From NCBI GenBank assembly GCA_964432595.1, contig CAYSOF010000013.1, positions 62,001-126,000 on the forward strand: 64,000 bases of DNA. The letters are read 5' to 3'. This DNA is from DASYLJ01 sp964432595. Its GTDB lineage: Bacteria > Desulfobacterota > Binatia > DP-6. Of this stretch, positions 17,847-26,326 are shown one piece after another. The notes beneath the pieces were generated by a model. The model had not been told where the DNA came from. It saw nothing but the letters and a program-made list of their open reading frames with translations, and did no database searches. Position numbers and translations under genes: made by a program. Each line of letters begins with the position of its first letter. The stretch's first letter is position 1.

Positions 17847-18866
17847 TCACGCCCGGTCGGGTCCGAGGCGAACGAGCATCTTCCCCGTGTTCTCGCCGCG
17901 GAAGAGACCGAGGAAGGCCTTCGGCGCGTTCGCGATGCCCTCGTGCACGGTCTCCTGCCATTTGATCTTCCCGGCGGCGATCCATGGGCCCATGTCGGCG
18001 TAGAACTGCGGCACCATGTCGACGTAGTCCGACACGATGAAGCCTTGCATCGTGAGGCTCCGGCCGATCACGTTGACGAGATTGCGCGGCCCCGGCGGCG
18101 GCTCGACCGCGTTGTACATGCTGATCATGCCGCACATGACGAGCCGGCCCCTCTGGTTCATGAGCTCGAGCGCGGTCTCGAGGTGCTCGCCGCCGACGTT
18201 CTCGTAGTAGATGTCGATGCCGTTCGGGCAGGCCTTCGCGACGTCGCCGAAGAGGTTGCCCTTGCGGTAGTTGACCGCCGCATCGATGCCCGCCTCCTCC
18301 ACGAGCCAGCGGCACTTGTCGTCGGAGCCGGCCGAGCCGACCACGCGGCACCCCTTGATCTTCGCGATCTGCGCGACGACCGAGCCGACGGCGCCGGCGG
18401 CGGCGGACACGAAGACCGTCTCGCCTTCCTTCGGCTCGCCGATACGCAGCAGGCTCGTGTACGCGGTGAGACCCGTCATGCCGAGCACGCCGAGGAAGCA
18501 CTGCAGCGGCGCCACCGCGGGGTCGACCGGCTGGAACATCGTGCCGTCGGTCACGTTGTACTCGCGCCATCCGCCGGCGGCGAAGCCGCAGACGTAGGCG
18601 CCCGGGGCGAACGCCGGGTTGTTCGACCGCACGACCTGGCCGACCGAGCCGCCGTCGAGCACCCTGCCGACCTGGAACGGGGGGATGTAGCTCTCGCGAT
18701 CCATCATGCGACCCCTCATGTAGGGATCGACGGTCATCCAGACGTTCCGCACGAGGAACTGGCCCGGGCCCGGCTCGGGAACCGGCCGCTCGACGAGCTC
18801 GAAGTCGTCCTCGGTGGGCATGCCGACGGGGCGGCGCTTCAAATGGATCTCGCGGTGGGTTGCCAT
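17847..18866 (-). CDS. NADP-dependent medium-chain oxidoreductase (CurA/YncB, prostaglandin reductase-like)
   Basis: 339 residues from ATG 18866, with GAGGGAG directly upstream; ATG 18881 is less likely. The family signatures are NVWMTVDPYMRGRM (about 48-61), GMTGLTAYTSLL, the AAAGAVGSVVAQIAK nucleotide-binding loop (about 155-170) and YYENVGG. Members reduce alpha,beta-unsaturated ketones and aldehydes with NADPH. The length matches the family (about 340). The upstream HD gene ends 7 bp earlier, and the Shine-Dalgarno of this gene overlaps its stop region, so they share a transcript. Confidence 0.92.
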   Translation of the reverse strand: MATHREIHLKRRPVGMPTEDDFELVERPVPEPGPGQFLVRNVWMTVDPYMRGRMMDRESYIPPFQVGRVLDGGSVGQVVRSNNPAFAPGAYVCGFAAGGWREYNVTDGTMFQPVDPAVAPLQCFLGVLGMTGLTAYTSLLRIGEPKEGETVFVSAAAGAVGSVVAQIAKIKGCRVVGSAGSDDKCRWLVEEAGIDAAVNYRKGNLFGDVAKACPNGIDIYYENVGGEHLETALELMNQRGRLVMCGMISMYNAVEPPPGPRNLVNVIGRSLTMQGFIVSDYVDMVPQFYADMGPWIAAGKIKWQETVHEGIANAPKAFLGLFRGENTGKMLVRLGPDRA

Positions 18867-18873
18867 GGCTCCC

Positions 18874-19629
18874 TCATGCATCGAGCGGGTGCTGTCGCGC
18901 CAGTGCGCCGACGTTCAGCGTACGCGACAACCATCCGCAGCGCGTCGTGGGAAAGGCGGCGGGTCTCGCCGTCAGGGCATCGCCGACGGCCGGTCCGAAG
19001 TCGCCGCGCGGATGTCGAGCGAGGACGGCTCGAACCAGCGACGGCGGGAGCAGCTGCAGGCGAAGGCCCGTGACGTCGACGAGCGTACCGGCGGCCACGA
19101 GCCGCGCGAGCGGACCCGCCTCCGCGTCGATCCGGAGATTCAGGTGCATCGCGATGGCGTCGGCGACGCGTTCGGCGTCGGGCTCGGGCCGATGACGGAT
19201 CACGACGTCTCGTGCGGCGTGTGCACCGGAGACGGCGAAGCAGGGCACCTCGCGCGTGGGCGCGAAGCGATCCGTGAGTCCGAGGTCGTGCAGCACGCAC
19301 GCCACGTAGAGCAACTCCGGATCCGGCTCGAGCTGCTCGACGCGCGCGAGCGCGGCGGCGAAGTACCAGGTCCTGCTCCCGTGGCGGTCGAGCCAGTCCG
19401 GCGCCACGTCGCGCCAGAGCGTCTCCGCGTCGCGCGCCAGCCGCGAGTCGGGCGGCTCGAGCTGGGCGAGGTCGAGGTCCGGAAGCGCGGTCGCCGTCCG
19501 GTCGCGTTCCGCGAGCACGTAGGGAATCTGCGCCGCGAGCTCCGCCTCGTCGTCTGCGGTGATGGTACCGCCGCCGAGCCTCGCCCATGCCATGCTGCCG
19601 AGCGCCGGTGAACGTCGAGTCTGCGTCAT
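18874..19629 (-). CDS. HD domain protein (cyanamide hydratase-like)
   Basis: 251 residues from ATG 19629, which has a near-perfect ribosome site (GGAGGAG). The HD pair is in YVACVLHDLGLTDRF and a preceding GSRTWYFAAALA provides the usual upstream His/Arg region. HD proteins of this shape are metal-dependent hydrolases or hydratases (for example of cyanamide or isonitriles). It is transcribed divergently from the AraC-type regulator, with an intergenic repeat, and is likely controlled by it, followed by the oxidoreductase in the same operon. Substrate unknown. Confidence 0.8.
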   Translation of the reverse strand: MTQTRRSPALGSMAWARLGGGTITADDEAELAAQIPYVLAERDRTATALPDLDLAQLEPPDSRLARDAETLWRDVAPDWLDRHGSRTWYFAAALARVEQLEPDPELLYVACVLHDLGLTDRFAPTREVPCFAVSGAHAARDVVIRHRPEPDAERVADAIAMHLNLRIDAEAGPLARLVAAGTLVDVTGLRLQLLPPSLVRAVLARHPRGDFGPAVGDALTARPAAFPTTRCGWLSRTLNVGALARQHPLDA

Positions 19630-19679
19630 CGTCTCCTCCTGTGATGGCGGCTCTACCCGGCGATCGCGCTCCGCGACAG

Positions 19680-19705
19680 TGGCAATGTTGACGATGTTGA
19701 TGCCA
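19680..19705. promoter_or_regulatory. Candidate operator between HD operon and AraC-type regulator
   Basis: A direct repeat ATGTTGA (spacing 9 bp) lies inside an inverted pair TGGCA...TGCCA just upstream of the regulator start. The position fits a site for the AraC-family protein, but no binding data exist. Confidence 0.4.
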
Positions 19706-19707
19706 GA

Positions 19708-20724
19708 ATGGCCACGATGCGAAGCGTCGACATCGTCGCGCTCGACGGCGTCATGGCGTCGAGCCTGAGCGTCACCCTGGACGTGCTGGCCGCGGCGAAC
19801 AGGCTGGCCGCGCGGCAGGCGCAGGCCGTCGCGCGCCGACCATTCTCGTGGACGGTTCTGGCGACCCGCCGATCGGGGGTGACGACCGGCAGCGGCTACC
19901 GATTCGGTGTGGACGCGACGCTGGACGGCCGGCGTCCGAGCGCGCTGGTCGTCGTGCCGGGACTCGGCCTGAGCGCACCGGACGAGATCGCGGCGAAGCT
20001 GCGCAGCCGCGAGGCGCAGGCGGTCATGGCGTATCTGCGGGCGGCGCACCGTCGCGGAGCGATCGTCGCGGCGTCGTGCAGCTCCACGTTTCTGCTCGCG
20101 GAGGCCGGGCTGCTGGACGGCGGTGCCGCGACCACCACGTGGTGGCTCGCGTCGTTCTTTCGCGAGCGCTACCCGGCGGTGGAGCTCGTCACGGACCGCA
20201 TGGTCGTGGCCTCGTCGCGGACCGTGTGTGCCGGCGCCGCCCTGGCCCAGCTGGATCTCATGCTGCATCTGGTGGATCGGTTCGCGGGCGCGTCGCTCGC
20301 CCGACTGTGCGCGCGGTACATGGTGCTCGACGAGGCGCGGGCGTCACAGGCGCCGTACATGGTCCTCGAGCACCTCGCGAGCAGTGACGACGTCGTCGCG
20401 CGTGCGGACGCGTGGGTCCGAGCGAACCTGGCGTCGCCCTTCAGGCTGCCCGACCTCGCGCGCGCCGTGGGGGCGAGCCCACGGACGCTCAACCGTCATT
20501 TCCACGCGGTGGTCGGCATGAGCCCCCTGCGCTTCGCACGCCGGCTGCGGATGGAGGCCGCCCGGAACCTGCTCGAAACGACGAACGTCCCTGTCGACGA
20601 GCTGGCAGACCGCGTCGGGTACACGGACGTGGCCGCGTTCCGCCGGCTCTTTCGCCGGCACGTCGGCGTGCCGCCCGGCACGGCCCGTCGCGAGCTGCGG
20701 GCACGATCGGCGCGGGCGGACTGA
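19708..20724 (+). CDS. GlxA-type AraC family transcriptional regulator
   Basis: 338 residues. The N-terminal DJ-1/PfpI-like domain (about 5-185) contains VVVPGLGL, and AASCSSTFLLAEAGLLDG replaces the nucleophile-elbow region of the amidase-like fold. The C-terminal AraC DNA-binding domain (about 235-325) has two helix-turn-helix units, seen in LARAVGASPRTLNRHF and VDELADRVGYTDVAAFRRLF. This arrangement is that of GlxA-like regulators. It is divergent from the HD/oxidoreductase operon and probably controls it and itself. Starts at ATG 19708 or 19717; no clear ribosome site, so possibly leaderless. Confidence 0.92.
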   Translation: MATMRSVDIVALDGVMASSLSVTLDVLAAANRLAARQAQAVARRPFSWTVLATRRSGVTTGSGYRFGVDATLDGRRPSALVVVPGLGLSAPDEIAAKLRSREAQAVMAYLRAAHRRGAIVAASCSSTFLLAEAGLLDGGAATTTWWLASFFRERYPAVELVTDRMVVASSRTVCAGAALAQLDLMLHLVDRFAGASLARLCARYMVLDEARASQAPYMVLEHLASSDDVVARADAWVRANLASPFRLPDLARAVGASPRTLNRHFHAVVGMSPLRFARRLRMEAARNLLETTNVPVDELADRVGYTDVAAFRRLFRRHVGVPPGTARRELRARSARAD

Positions 20725-20732
20725 CGCGCGGC

Positions 20733-22952
20733 CTACCGGCAGCGGTAGGTCGTGCCCTTCGTCGTGCAGCCCGCCGAGAACGTGTGGGTGCCGCAGAGAC
20801 CGAGGGCGCCAGCGCTGCCCTGCGCGCCGACGACGAGCGTCACGCGCACCGGACCGACCGGCAGCGGTAGCGAGCCGCCCCTCGTCTGGATGCCGAACGT
20901 CACGCCGCGGCCGCGCGCGCGGCGGTCCTTCAGCTGGAGACGCCGCAGTCCGCGTGCGCTCCCGGGCGGACACGCCGGCGGGGCGACGGCGCCGGAGCGG
21001 TTGTCGTAGGTCGTTCCCTTCCACCCGTCCTTCGGGCCGCAGCCCGTACCCTTCGCGCCGGGCGGGATGGGCGCCGAGCCGGCGGTGAGATCGACCAGGG
21101 GCCCGCCGGCGCCCAGGTCCTCGATCAGGAGCTGCATGCCGCTCGCGGCGGGGTCGAGCGCCGCCGGTGTGCCCGCACCGAGCATGAGGGAGCCGCCGAG
21201 CAGCAGGCGGGCGGCCGGACCGCCGGCCTTGGTGATGCGCAAGGTCATTCCCTGCATCGACGCGCCGCCCTGACAGAGCGGCGGCGGCAGGGTGGTGGTG
21301 GTCGTGGTGGAGGGCGGTATGGTGGTGCTGCTGGTGGTCGACGTCGTCGTGCTCGCGATGGTCGTCGTGGTGGTCGTCGTGGTCGTCGTGCTGGTGGTGC
21401 TCGCGAGGCTCGACGTGGTGGTCGTCGTCACGACCGTGGTCGTCGTCGAGGTCGACGTCGACGTGGTCGTTGCCAGCGTCGTCGTGGTGGTCCCTGCACT
21501 GGCGTCGCGCTCGACCGCGCCGATGTCGCAGCCCGATCCTGCGGGCCGATTGAAGCCGCGCTGGTCGACGGCGGCGCAGGTGGTGCCACCCGAGCCGGGA
21601 GTGCCCGGATCGCCCGTATCGACGAGCGGGCTGCCCGCGTTCGGCAGGAGCGTGTAGGTGGTGCCGCCGTTGTCCGCGTAGGTGCCGAGCGCCGGATCGA
21701 CGCCCGTCTGGTCGCCCGTGCCGAGCGCCATCGTGCAGGCGGTCGTCGTCTCGAGCAGGTTGTGCCCCTCGGACGTGAGCGTGCCGAAGCAGTCCGATGC
21801 CGTGGCGCCGGCCAGGTTGTTGGCGACGACGGTGTTCCGCAGCGTCACGGTGCCGCCACTGGTGCAGTCGATGCCGCCGCCGTGGTCCGAGCCGCTCATG
21901 TCCGAGTCGCTCGTGTTGCCGGTGATCGTGGCGTTCGCGAGCGTGATCGTCCCACCCCCGGCGGTGCGGATGCCGCCGCCCTCGTGGGCCGCCGAGTTGC
22001 CGTGCACGGTGACGTTCGTGAGCGTCAGGGTGCAGCTGCCGTTGGTCGAGATGCCGCCCGCCCAGGCCGACGAGACGTTGAAGACGATGCCGCTGTTGCT
22101 GACGTCGACCGTGTCGGAGCAGTAGATGGCGCCGCCGCCGATGCTGCCGGTGCCGACGGTGTTCAGGATGAACGTGGCGTCGGTGATGGTGGTGGGCGCG
22201 CCGGCGTACAGCGCGCCGCCGTCGTCCCCGGCGTCGTTGTCGTACAGGGTGGCGAGGTCGAGCGAGAGGCTGCCGTTCGGGCCCTGGTAGATCGCCCCGC
22301 CGTTCTCGTCGGCCGTGTTGCTCAGGAACGAGACGTTCGTGAGGGTGGCGGTGCCGTGGTTCGTGAGCGCGCCGCCGTCGGTGTTGGCGCGGTTGCCGCT
22401 GAAGACGCTGTTCGACACGGCCAGCGTGGTGCCGGTGATGCTGTAGATGGCGCCGCCGGTCGAGCTGTCGGCGATGTTGTCCTGGAAGGTGCAGTCGTCG
22501 ACGGTGAGGCTGGCGCGGTTGTGGATGGCGCCGCCGGCCTGCGCGGGCGTGGAATCCTGGAGCGTCATGCTGGAGAGCGTCACCGTCGCTCCCGAGCGCA
22601 CCTCGAAGAAGCGATCGCCGAGATAGCCCGCGAGGATGGTGCCGGCGCGGCTGGCGCCGGCGATGTGCACGGTGCCGGTCAGGTCGAGGTCGCCCTCGGC
22701 GGCGCTGTTCTCACCCGGGCCGCCGACGGCCATCGTGTAGGTGCCGTTCGGCAGCGAGATCAGGTCGGCGCCGGAGCCGGCCGTGCAGGCGTCGACCGCG
22801 GCGTCGGTGTTCGCCGCGACCACGGCCTCGCGCAGCGAGCAGTCGCCGTCGGTGTTGAGCTCGTCCGTGGTGGTCGTGACGGAGATGGTGACGGCGTGCG
22901 CGCTCGTGGCGACGAGCAGGCACAGGAGGAGATGCAGCCGAAGATGGCCCAT
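20733..22952 (-). CDS. Secreted CSLREA/beta-helix protein with Thr-rich linker and C-terminal domain
   Basis: 739 residues. A signal peptide (MGHLRLHLLLCLLVATSAHA) is followed by a CSLREA motif (GDCSLREAVVAAN, about 36-48), a long beta-helix with GGAIY/GGAL turns (about 90-400) and a choice-of-anchor Q-like segment (LGTYADNGGTTYTLLPNAGSPLVDTG). A Thr/Ser-only linker of about 75 residues (about 483-557) leads to a globular C-terminal domain (about 560-739) with Cys near its end. The Thr-rich linker is probably glycosylated or extended, like those of cell-wall proteins. The stop lies 8 bp from that of the convergent AraC gene. Confidence 0.85.
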   Translation of the reverse strand: MGHLRLHLLLCLLVATSAHAVTISVTTTTDELNTDGDCSLREAVVAANTDAAVDACTAGSGADLISLPNGTYTMAVGGPGENSAAEGDLDLTGTVHIAGASRAGTILAGYLGDRFFEVRSGATVTLSSMTLQDSTPAQAGGAIHNRASLTVDDCTFQDNIADSSTGGAIYSITGTTLAVSNSVFSGNRANTDGGALTNHGTATLTNVSFLSNTADENGGAIYQGPNGSLSLDLATLYDNDAGDDGGALYAGAPTTITDATFILNTVGTGSIGGGAIYCSDTVDVSNSGIVFNVSSAWAGGISTNGSCTLTLTNVTVHGNSAAHEGGGIRTAGGGTITLANATITGNTSDSDMSGSDHGGGIDCTSGGTVTLRNTVVANNLAGATASDCFGTLTSEGHNLLETTTACTMALGTGDQTGVDPALGTYADNGGTTYTLLPNAGSPLVDTGDPGTPGSGGTTCAAVDQRGFNRPAGSGCDIGAVERDASAGTTTTTLATTTSTSTSTTTTVVTTTTTSSLASTTSTTTTTTTTTTIASTTTSTTSSTTIPPSTTTTTTLPPPLCQGGASMQGMTLRITKAGGPAARLLLGGSLMLGAGTPAALDPAASGMQLLIEDLGAGGPLVDLTAGSAPIPPGAKGTGCGPKDGWKGTTYDNRSGAVAPPACPPGSARGLRRLQLKDRRARGRGVTFGIQTRGGSLPLPVGPVRVTLVVGAQGSAGALGLCGTHTFSAGCTTKGTTYRCR
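21289..21495 (-). repeat. Low-complexity Thr-rich linker coding repeat
   Basis: Runs of GTG/GTC (ACC/ACG/ACT on the coding strand) encode Thr, Ser and a few Val/Ala/Leu residues. This is a slippage-prone tract that could vary in length between strains. Confidence 0.7.
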
Positions 22953-23053
22953 GAGGGGCGGTATCGGTCGGGGACGCGCGGGTCGTTAGGGTCAGAAGAT
23001 TGACCCCCGACTCACGTGGCGTGGCGACCCGTCGCCGTGGCAGGGTGTGGCGC

Positions 23054-24982
23054 GTGCACACACCGGTCCTGCCGCGATGGCGCACCGCATGGGCTGTCGC
23101 GACGTGCGTCGCGCTGTGGAGCGCCACCCACGTCGCGGCGCTCCCGCCCTGCGGCGAGCCGAGCGCGCAGACCTCCGGCGGCCAGGCCCGCTTCCTCTGG
23201 CGGGGCGACGAGGTCTCCTACGAGGGCCGCACGTCCGCCGCGTTCTCAGCGGCGCAGCTCGGCGATCCGGTCGGCGGCACGTCGGCGTTCCGCGTCTGCA
23301 TCTGGAGGGACCGGGTACCGGTGTACCATACCGAGATTCCCGCCGGTGGAACGTGCGGCGGCAAGGCGTGCTGGAAGCGGCTCGGCGCGAAGAGGCTGCG
23401 CTTCCGGGATCGGAATCCCGGCGGCATCGAGCGGCTCGAGGTGCGGGCCGACGGCGCATGCAGCGCCTCCTGGTCGCTCCGCGCGGAAGGCGTCGATCTC
23501 GGCAGCGCGGGCGGGGCGCTCCTCGTGGAGATCCGCAACGGCGACGGGTTCGTCGTGCAGAGCCGGTTCGATGCGCTGGGCCGCTCGAAGGCATCGGTCC
23601 GGGGTGAGAGGCCACGCTGCCGCCGTCGCAAGACCGCGCGCCGCCCGAACGTCGTCTTCGTGCTCGCGGACGACCTGGGCTACGGCGATCTCGGCAGCTA
23701 CGGCAGCCCCGACATCGCGACGCCGAACCTCGATCGCCTGGCGAACGAGGGTGCGCGCTTCACGCAGTTCTACGTCGGCGCGTCGGTGTGCACGCCGTCG
23801 CGCGCGACGTTCCTCACCGGCCGCTATCCGGGCCGCATGCGGTTCAGCCCGGCGGGCGTGTTCTTCCCCTTCGACACGACGGGCCTCGATCCTGCCGAGG
23901 TGACCATCGCCGAGCTGCTGCGCGAGCGCGGCTACGCGACGGCGCTCGTCGGCAAGTGGCACCTCGGACATCTCCCGCCGTACCTTCCGACCGCGCAGGG
24001 CTTCGACGTGTTCTTCGGGCTGCCCTACAGCAACGACATGGACGAGCCGTGGTACCCGGGGCAGGCGCCGCCGGTCCACGGCTGCAACTCACTGGTGCCG
24101 GGTTGTCTGCCCGGCGTGCCGCTGATGGACGGCGAGCGCATCGTCGAGATGCCGGCGAACCAAGAGACGTTGACCGCGCGCTACACGGCGCGTGCGGTCG
24201 AGTTCATGCGCGAGGCGGTGGGGGAGGACAAGCCGTTCCTCCTCTACTACGCGAGCCACATCCCCCACGTGCCGCTATATGCGTCGGCCGAGTTCGCCGG
24301 CCGCTCGGCGGGCGGTCGGTATGGCGACGTCGTCGCCGAGCTGGACGGGAGTGTCGGCGCGCTGCTGGAGGAGATCGACGCGCTCGGCATCGACGACGAG
24401 ACGCTCGTCGTCTTCACGAGCGACAACGGCCCGTGGCTACTCTGGGCGACCGACGGGCCCGTCACGCAGGGAGGGCAGGACGGCGGCAGCACCGGCCATC
24501 TGCGCGAGGGCAAGAGCACGACGTTCGAGGGCGGCATGCGCGTGCCGCTGATCGCGCGCTGGCCGCGACGGATTCCGGAGGCGCGCATCATCGCGCAGCC
24601 CGCGACGATGGCCGACTGGATGCCGACGCTCGCCGGGCTCGCCGGTGCGGTGCCGTCGACCCCGATCGAGGTCGACGGCCGGAACCTCTGGCCGCTCCTC
24701 TCGGGTCGCGGCTTCCGCGACGAGGACGGCATTCGCTATCTGTACTACCGTCAGGACAACAGCGGGATCGGCGCGTATCGCGAGGGCCGCTGGAAGCTGA
24801 AGCTCGCGGTGCAGGGCGGCGAGTCGGTCTACGCGCGCTACGAGCACGGCGACCTGCTGTTCGACCTCGAGGCGGATCCCGGCGAGCAGCACGACCTGGC
24901 CGCGGCGATGCCGGAGAAGGTCGAGGAGATGAAGCGGAGCATGGCCGCGCTCGCGGCGGGGGTGGAGCCACCTTCACGCTGA
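23054..24982 (+). CDS. Sulfatase with an N-terminal un-named domain
   Basis: 642 residues from GTG 23054 (AGGG 8 nt upstream; the frame is open to TTG 23000). A signal-like segment (about 8-28) precedes an extra domain (about 43-183) with FLWRGDEVSYEG, FRVCIWRDRVPVYHTEIPAGGTCGG and RLRFRDRNPGG. The sulfatase domain (about 196-642) starts RPNVVFVLADDLGYGDLGSY (metal ligands) and has the formylglycine signature with Cys246 (CTPSRATFLTG) plus VGKWHLGH. It is of type I (Cys-type); a formylglycine-generating enzyme is not in the window. The exported enzyme would remove sulfate from sugars or other esters. The N-terminal domain recurs at the C-terminus of two other proteins here. Confidence 0.92.
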   Translation: MHTPVLPRWRTAWAVATCVALWSATHVAALPPCGEPSAQTSGGQARFLWRGDEVSYEGRTSAAFSAAQLGDPVGGTSAFRVCIWRDRVPVYHTEIPAGGTCGGKACWKRLGAKRLRFRDRNPGGIERLEVRADGACSASWSLRAEGVDLGSAGGALLVEIRNGDGFVVQSRFDALGRSKASVRGERPRCRRRKTARRPNVVFVLADDLGYGDLGSYGSPDIATPNLDRLANEGARFTQFYVGASVCTPSRATFLTGRYPGRMRFSPAGVFFPFDTTGLDPAEVTIAELLRERGYATALVGKWHLGHLPPYLPTAQGFDVFFGLPYSNDMDEPWYPGQAPPVHGCNSLVPGCLPGVPLMDGERIVEMPANQETLTARYTARAVEFMREAVGEDKPFLLYYASHIPHVPLYASAEFAGRSAGGRYGDVVAELDGSVGALLEEIDALGIDDETLVVFTSDNGPWLLWATDGPVTQGGQDGGSTGHLREGKSTTFEGGMRVPLIARWPRRIPEARIIAQPATMADWMPTLAGLAGAVPSTPIEVDGRNLWPLLSGRGFRDEDGIRYLYYRQDNSGIGAYREGRWKLKLAVQGGESVYARYEHGDLLFDLEADPGEQHDLAAAMPEKVEEMKRSMAALAAGVEPPSR

Positions 24983-24988
24983 GTCGGG

Positions 24989-26119
24989 TCAGTGAGATGC
25001 CGCCTCGTACCGCACCCCCGGGAAGTCTCGGGCGAGGCCATGGGAGAGGTAGGCGGCCGCGGCGCGGCGCGCGGTCGGATCTACCGCCAGCTGGCTTTCG
25101 AAGAAGGCTCCGACGGCGACCTTGGTGATCAGCTGCTGGCGCGCGGGATCGATCGCGCTGCACGGGGGCGCGACGACGCAGGGCTGAGCAATCGATGCAC
25201 GAATCAGATCGCCGCTCTCGTTCCCGCCGAGTGCCGCGAGGTTCTCGCGGCTGTCACTCAGGTCGAGCGTGAGCGCCAGCCACCAGCAGGCGAGGACGTC
25301 GAGATTGCACGGCACGCGCAGCGCGTTGAGGGCGAGGTCGTCGAAGCCCGCGTGCGAGCCGCCGGTGATCGCCACGAGCTGACTGCCGGGGACGTCGGCC
25401 GGCACGCGCGCGGCGTTGCTCGCGTAGTCGACCACGACGTCGGCGTCGCCCGCGATCATCAGGAAGGGCGTCGTCACGGCGGCGAAGAATTCGGGCTCGA
25501 AGATCCTCATCGGTCCCGCCAGCGAAACCGCCGCGCGGATGCGCGGGTCGCGCAGCCGCGGATGGAAGGCGGCCAGCGTGGCGGTCAGGCCGCCCAACGA
25601 CAGCCCCATCACGCCGATGCGCCCGGGGTCGATCGTGCCGTCGAACGGTCGTTCCCCGTCGTGCCAGCCGAGAATCGTGTCGATCAGGAACCCCAGGTCG
25701 GCCGGCTGGTTCACGACGTCTTCGGCCGCCCGTCCGAGCCACGCCCCGCGCGCGGTGAGCGGATGATCGGGCGCCGCGACCACGTAGCCGTGGCTCGCGA
25801 GCCATTCGGCAAGGTAGGCGCCGCCGTCGCGCGTGGACGTGAAGCCGTGGCTGTAGAGGACGAGCGGGTGCGAGCCTGGGACTCCACGCGGGAACCAGAC
25901 CGTCGTCGTCAGGACGCGCGGGGAGTGCGTGGCGTCGTCGGTGCGCGCGTCGTTCGGGCGGGATCGATCGACGAGGTCGTAGTCGCGGCGGTCGACGTCG
26001 AACGGTCCTTCGGCGAGGAGGTAGGCGCTCGGCGATCCCGGTGGCGGCGTCGGTGGCACGACGCGGGCGCACGCTGAGGCGAGCGCGAGGAGGGTCAGGA
26101 TCTTCGGTACGCGCGACAC
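24989..26119 (-). CDS. Lipoprotein alpha/beta hydrolase (dienelactone/PAF-acetylhydrolase-like)
   Basis: 376 residues from GTG 26119; the open frame reaches 26272 but its start lacks a signal sequence. The N-terminus LTLLALASACA has a lipobox ending in Cys, indicating a lipid-anchored protein. The catalytic nucleophile is in GVMGLSLGG (G-x-S-x-G), with GDADVVVDY supplying Asp and GGSHAGFDD the His. PLVLYSHGFTSTRDGGAYLAEWLASHG and HPLTARGAW match the hydrolase family that includes PAF-acetylhydrolase-like and polyester-hydrolase-like enzymes. The stop is 6 bp from that of the convergent sulfatase gene. Substrate unknown. Confidence 0.82.
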   Translation of the reverse strand: MSRVPKILTLLALASACARVVPPTPPPGSPSAYLLAEGPFDVDRRDYDLVDRSRPNDARTDDATHSPRVLTTTVWFPRGVPGSHPLVLYSHGFTSTRDGGAYLAEWLASHGYVVAAPDHPLTARGAWLGRAAEDVVNQPADLGFLIDTILGWHDGERPFDGTIDPGRIGVMGLSLGGLTATLAAFHPRLRDPRIRAAVSLAGPMRIFEPEFFAAVTTPFLMIAGDADVVVDYASNAARVPADVPGSQLVAITGGSHAGFDDLALNALRVPCNLDVLACWWLALTLDLSDSRENLAALGGNESGDLIRASIAQPCVVAPPCSAIDPARQQLITKVAVGAFFESQLAVDPTARRAAAAYLSHGLARDFPGVRYEAASH

Positions 26120-26326
26120 GATGTTGCGAGTAGAGCACGCACGTAGCGTGGGGATCGACCCGATCGACGGCCTAGACGACGCTCGGCGCCGTCCCCGCAA
26201 TCCCGTGCGCCGTCTTCGCGGCGACGGCGATGATCGTGACGGCATCGGGCTCAAGAACGCTGATCGGGTCAAACGGAACGCCTCGATCTTTGCGTTTCGG
26301 CGCGCGGATGGGCTAGCCCGCTACCC

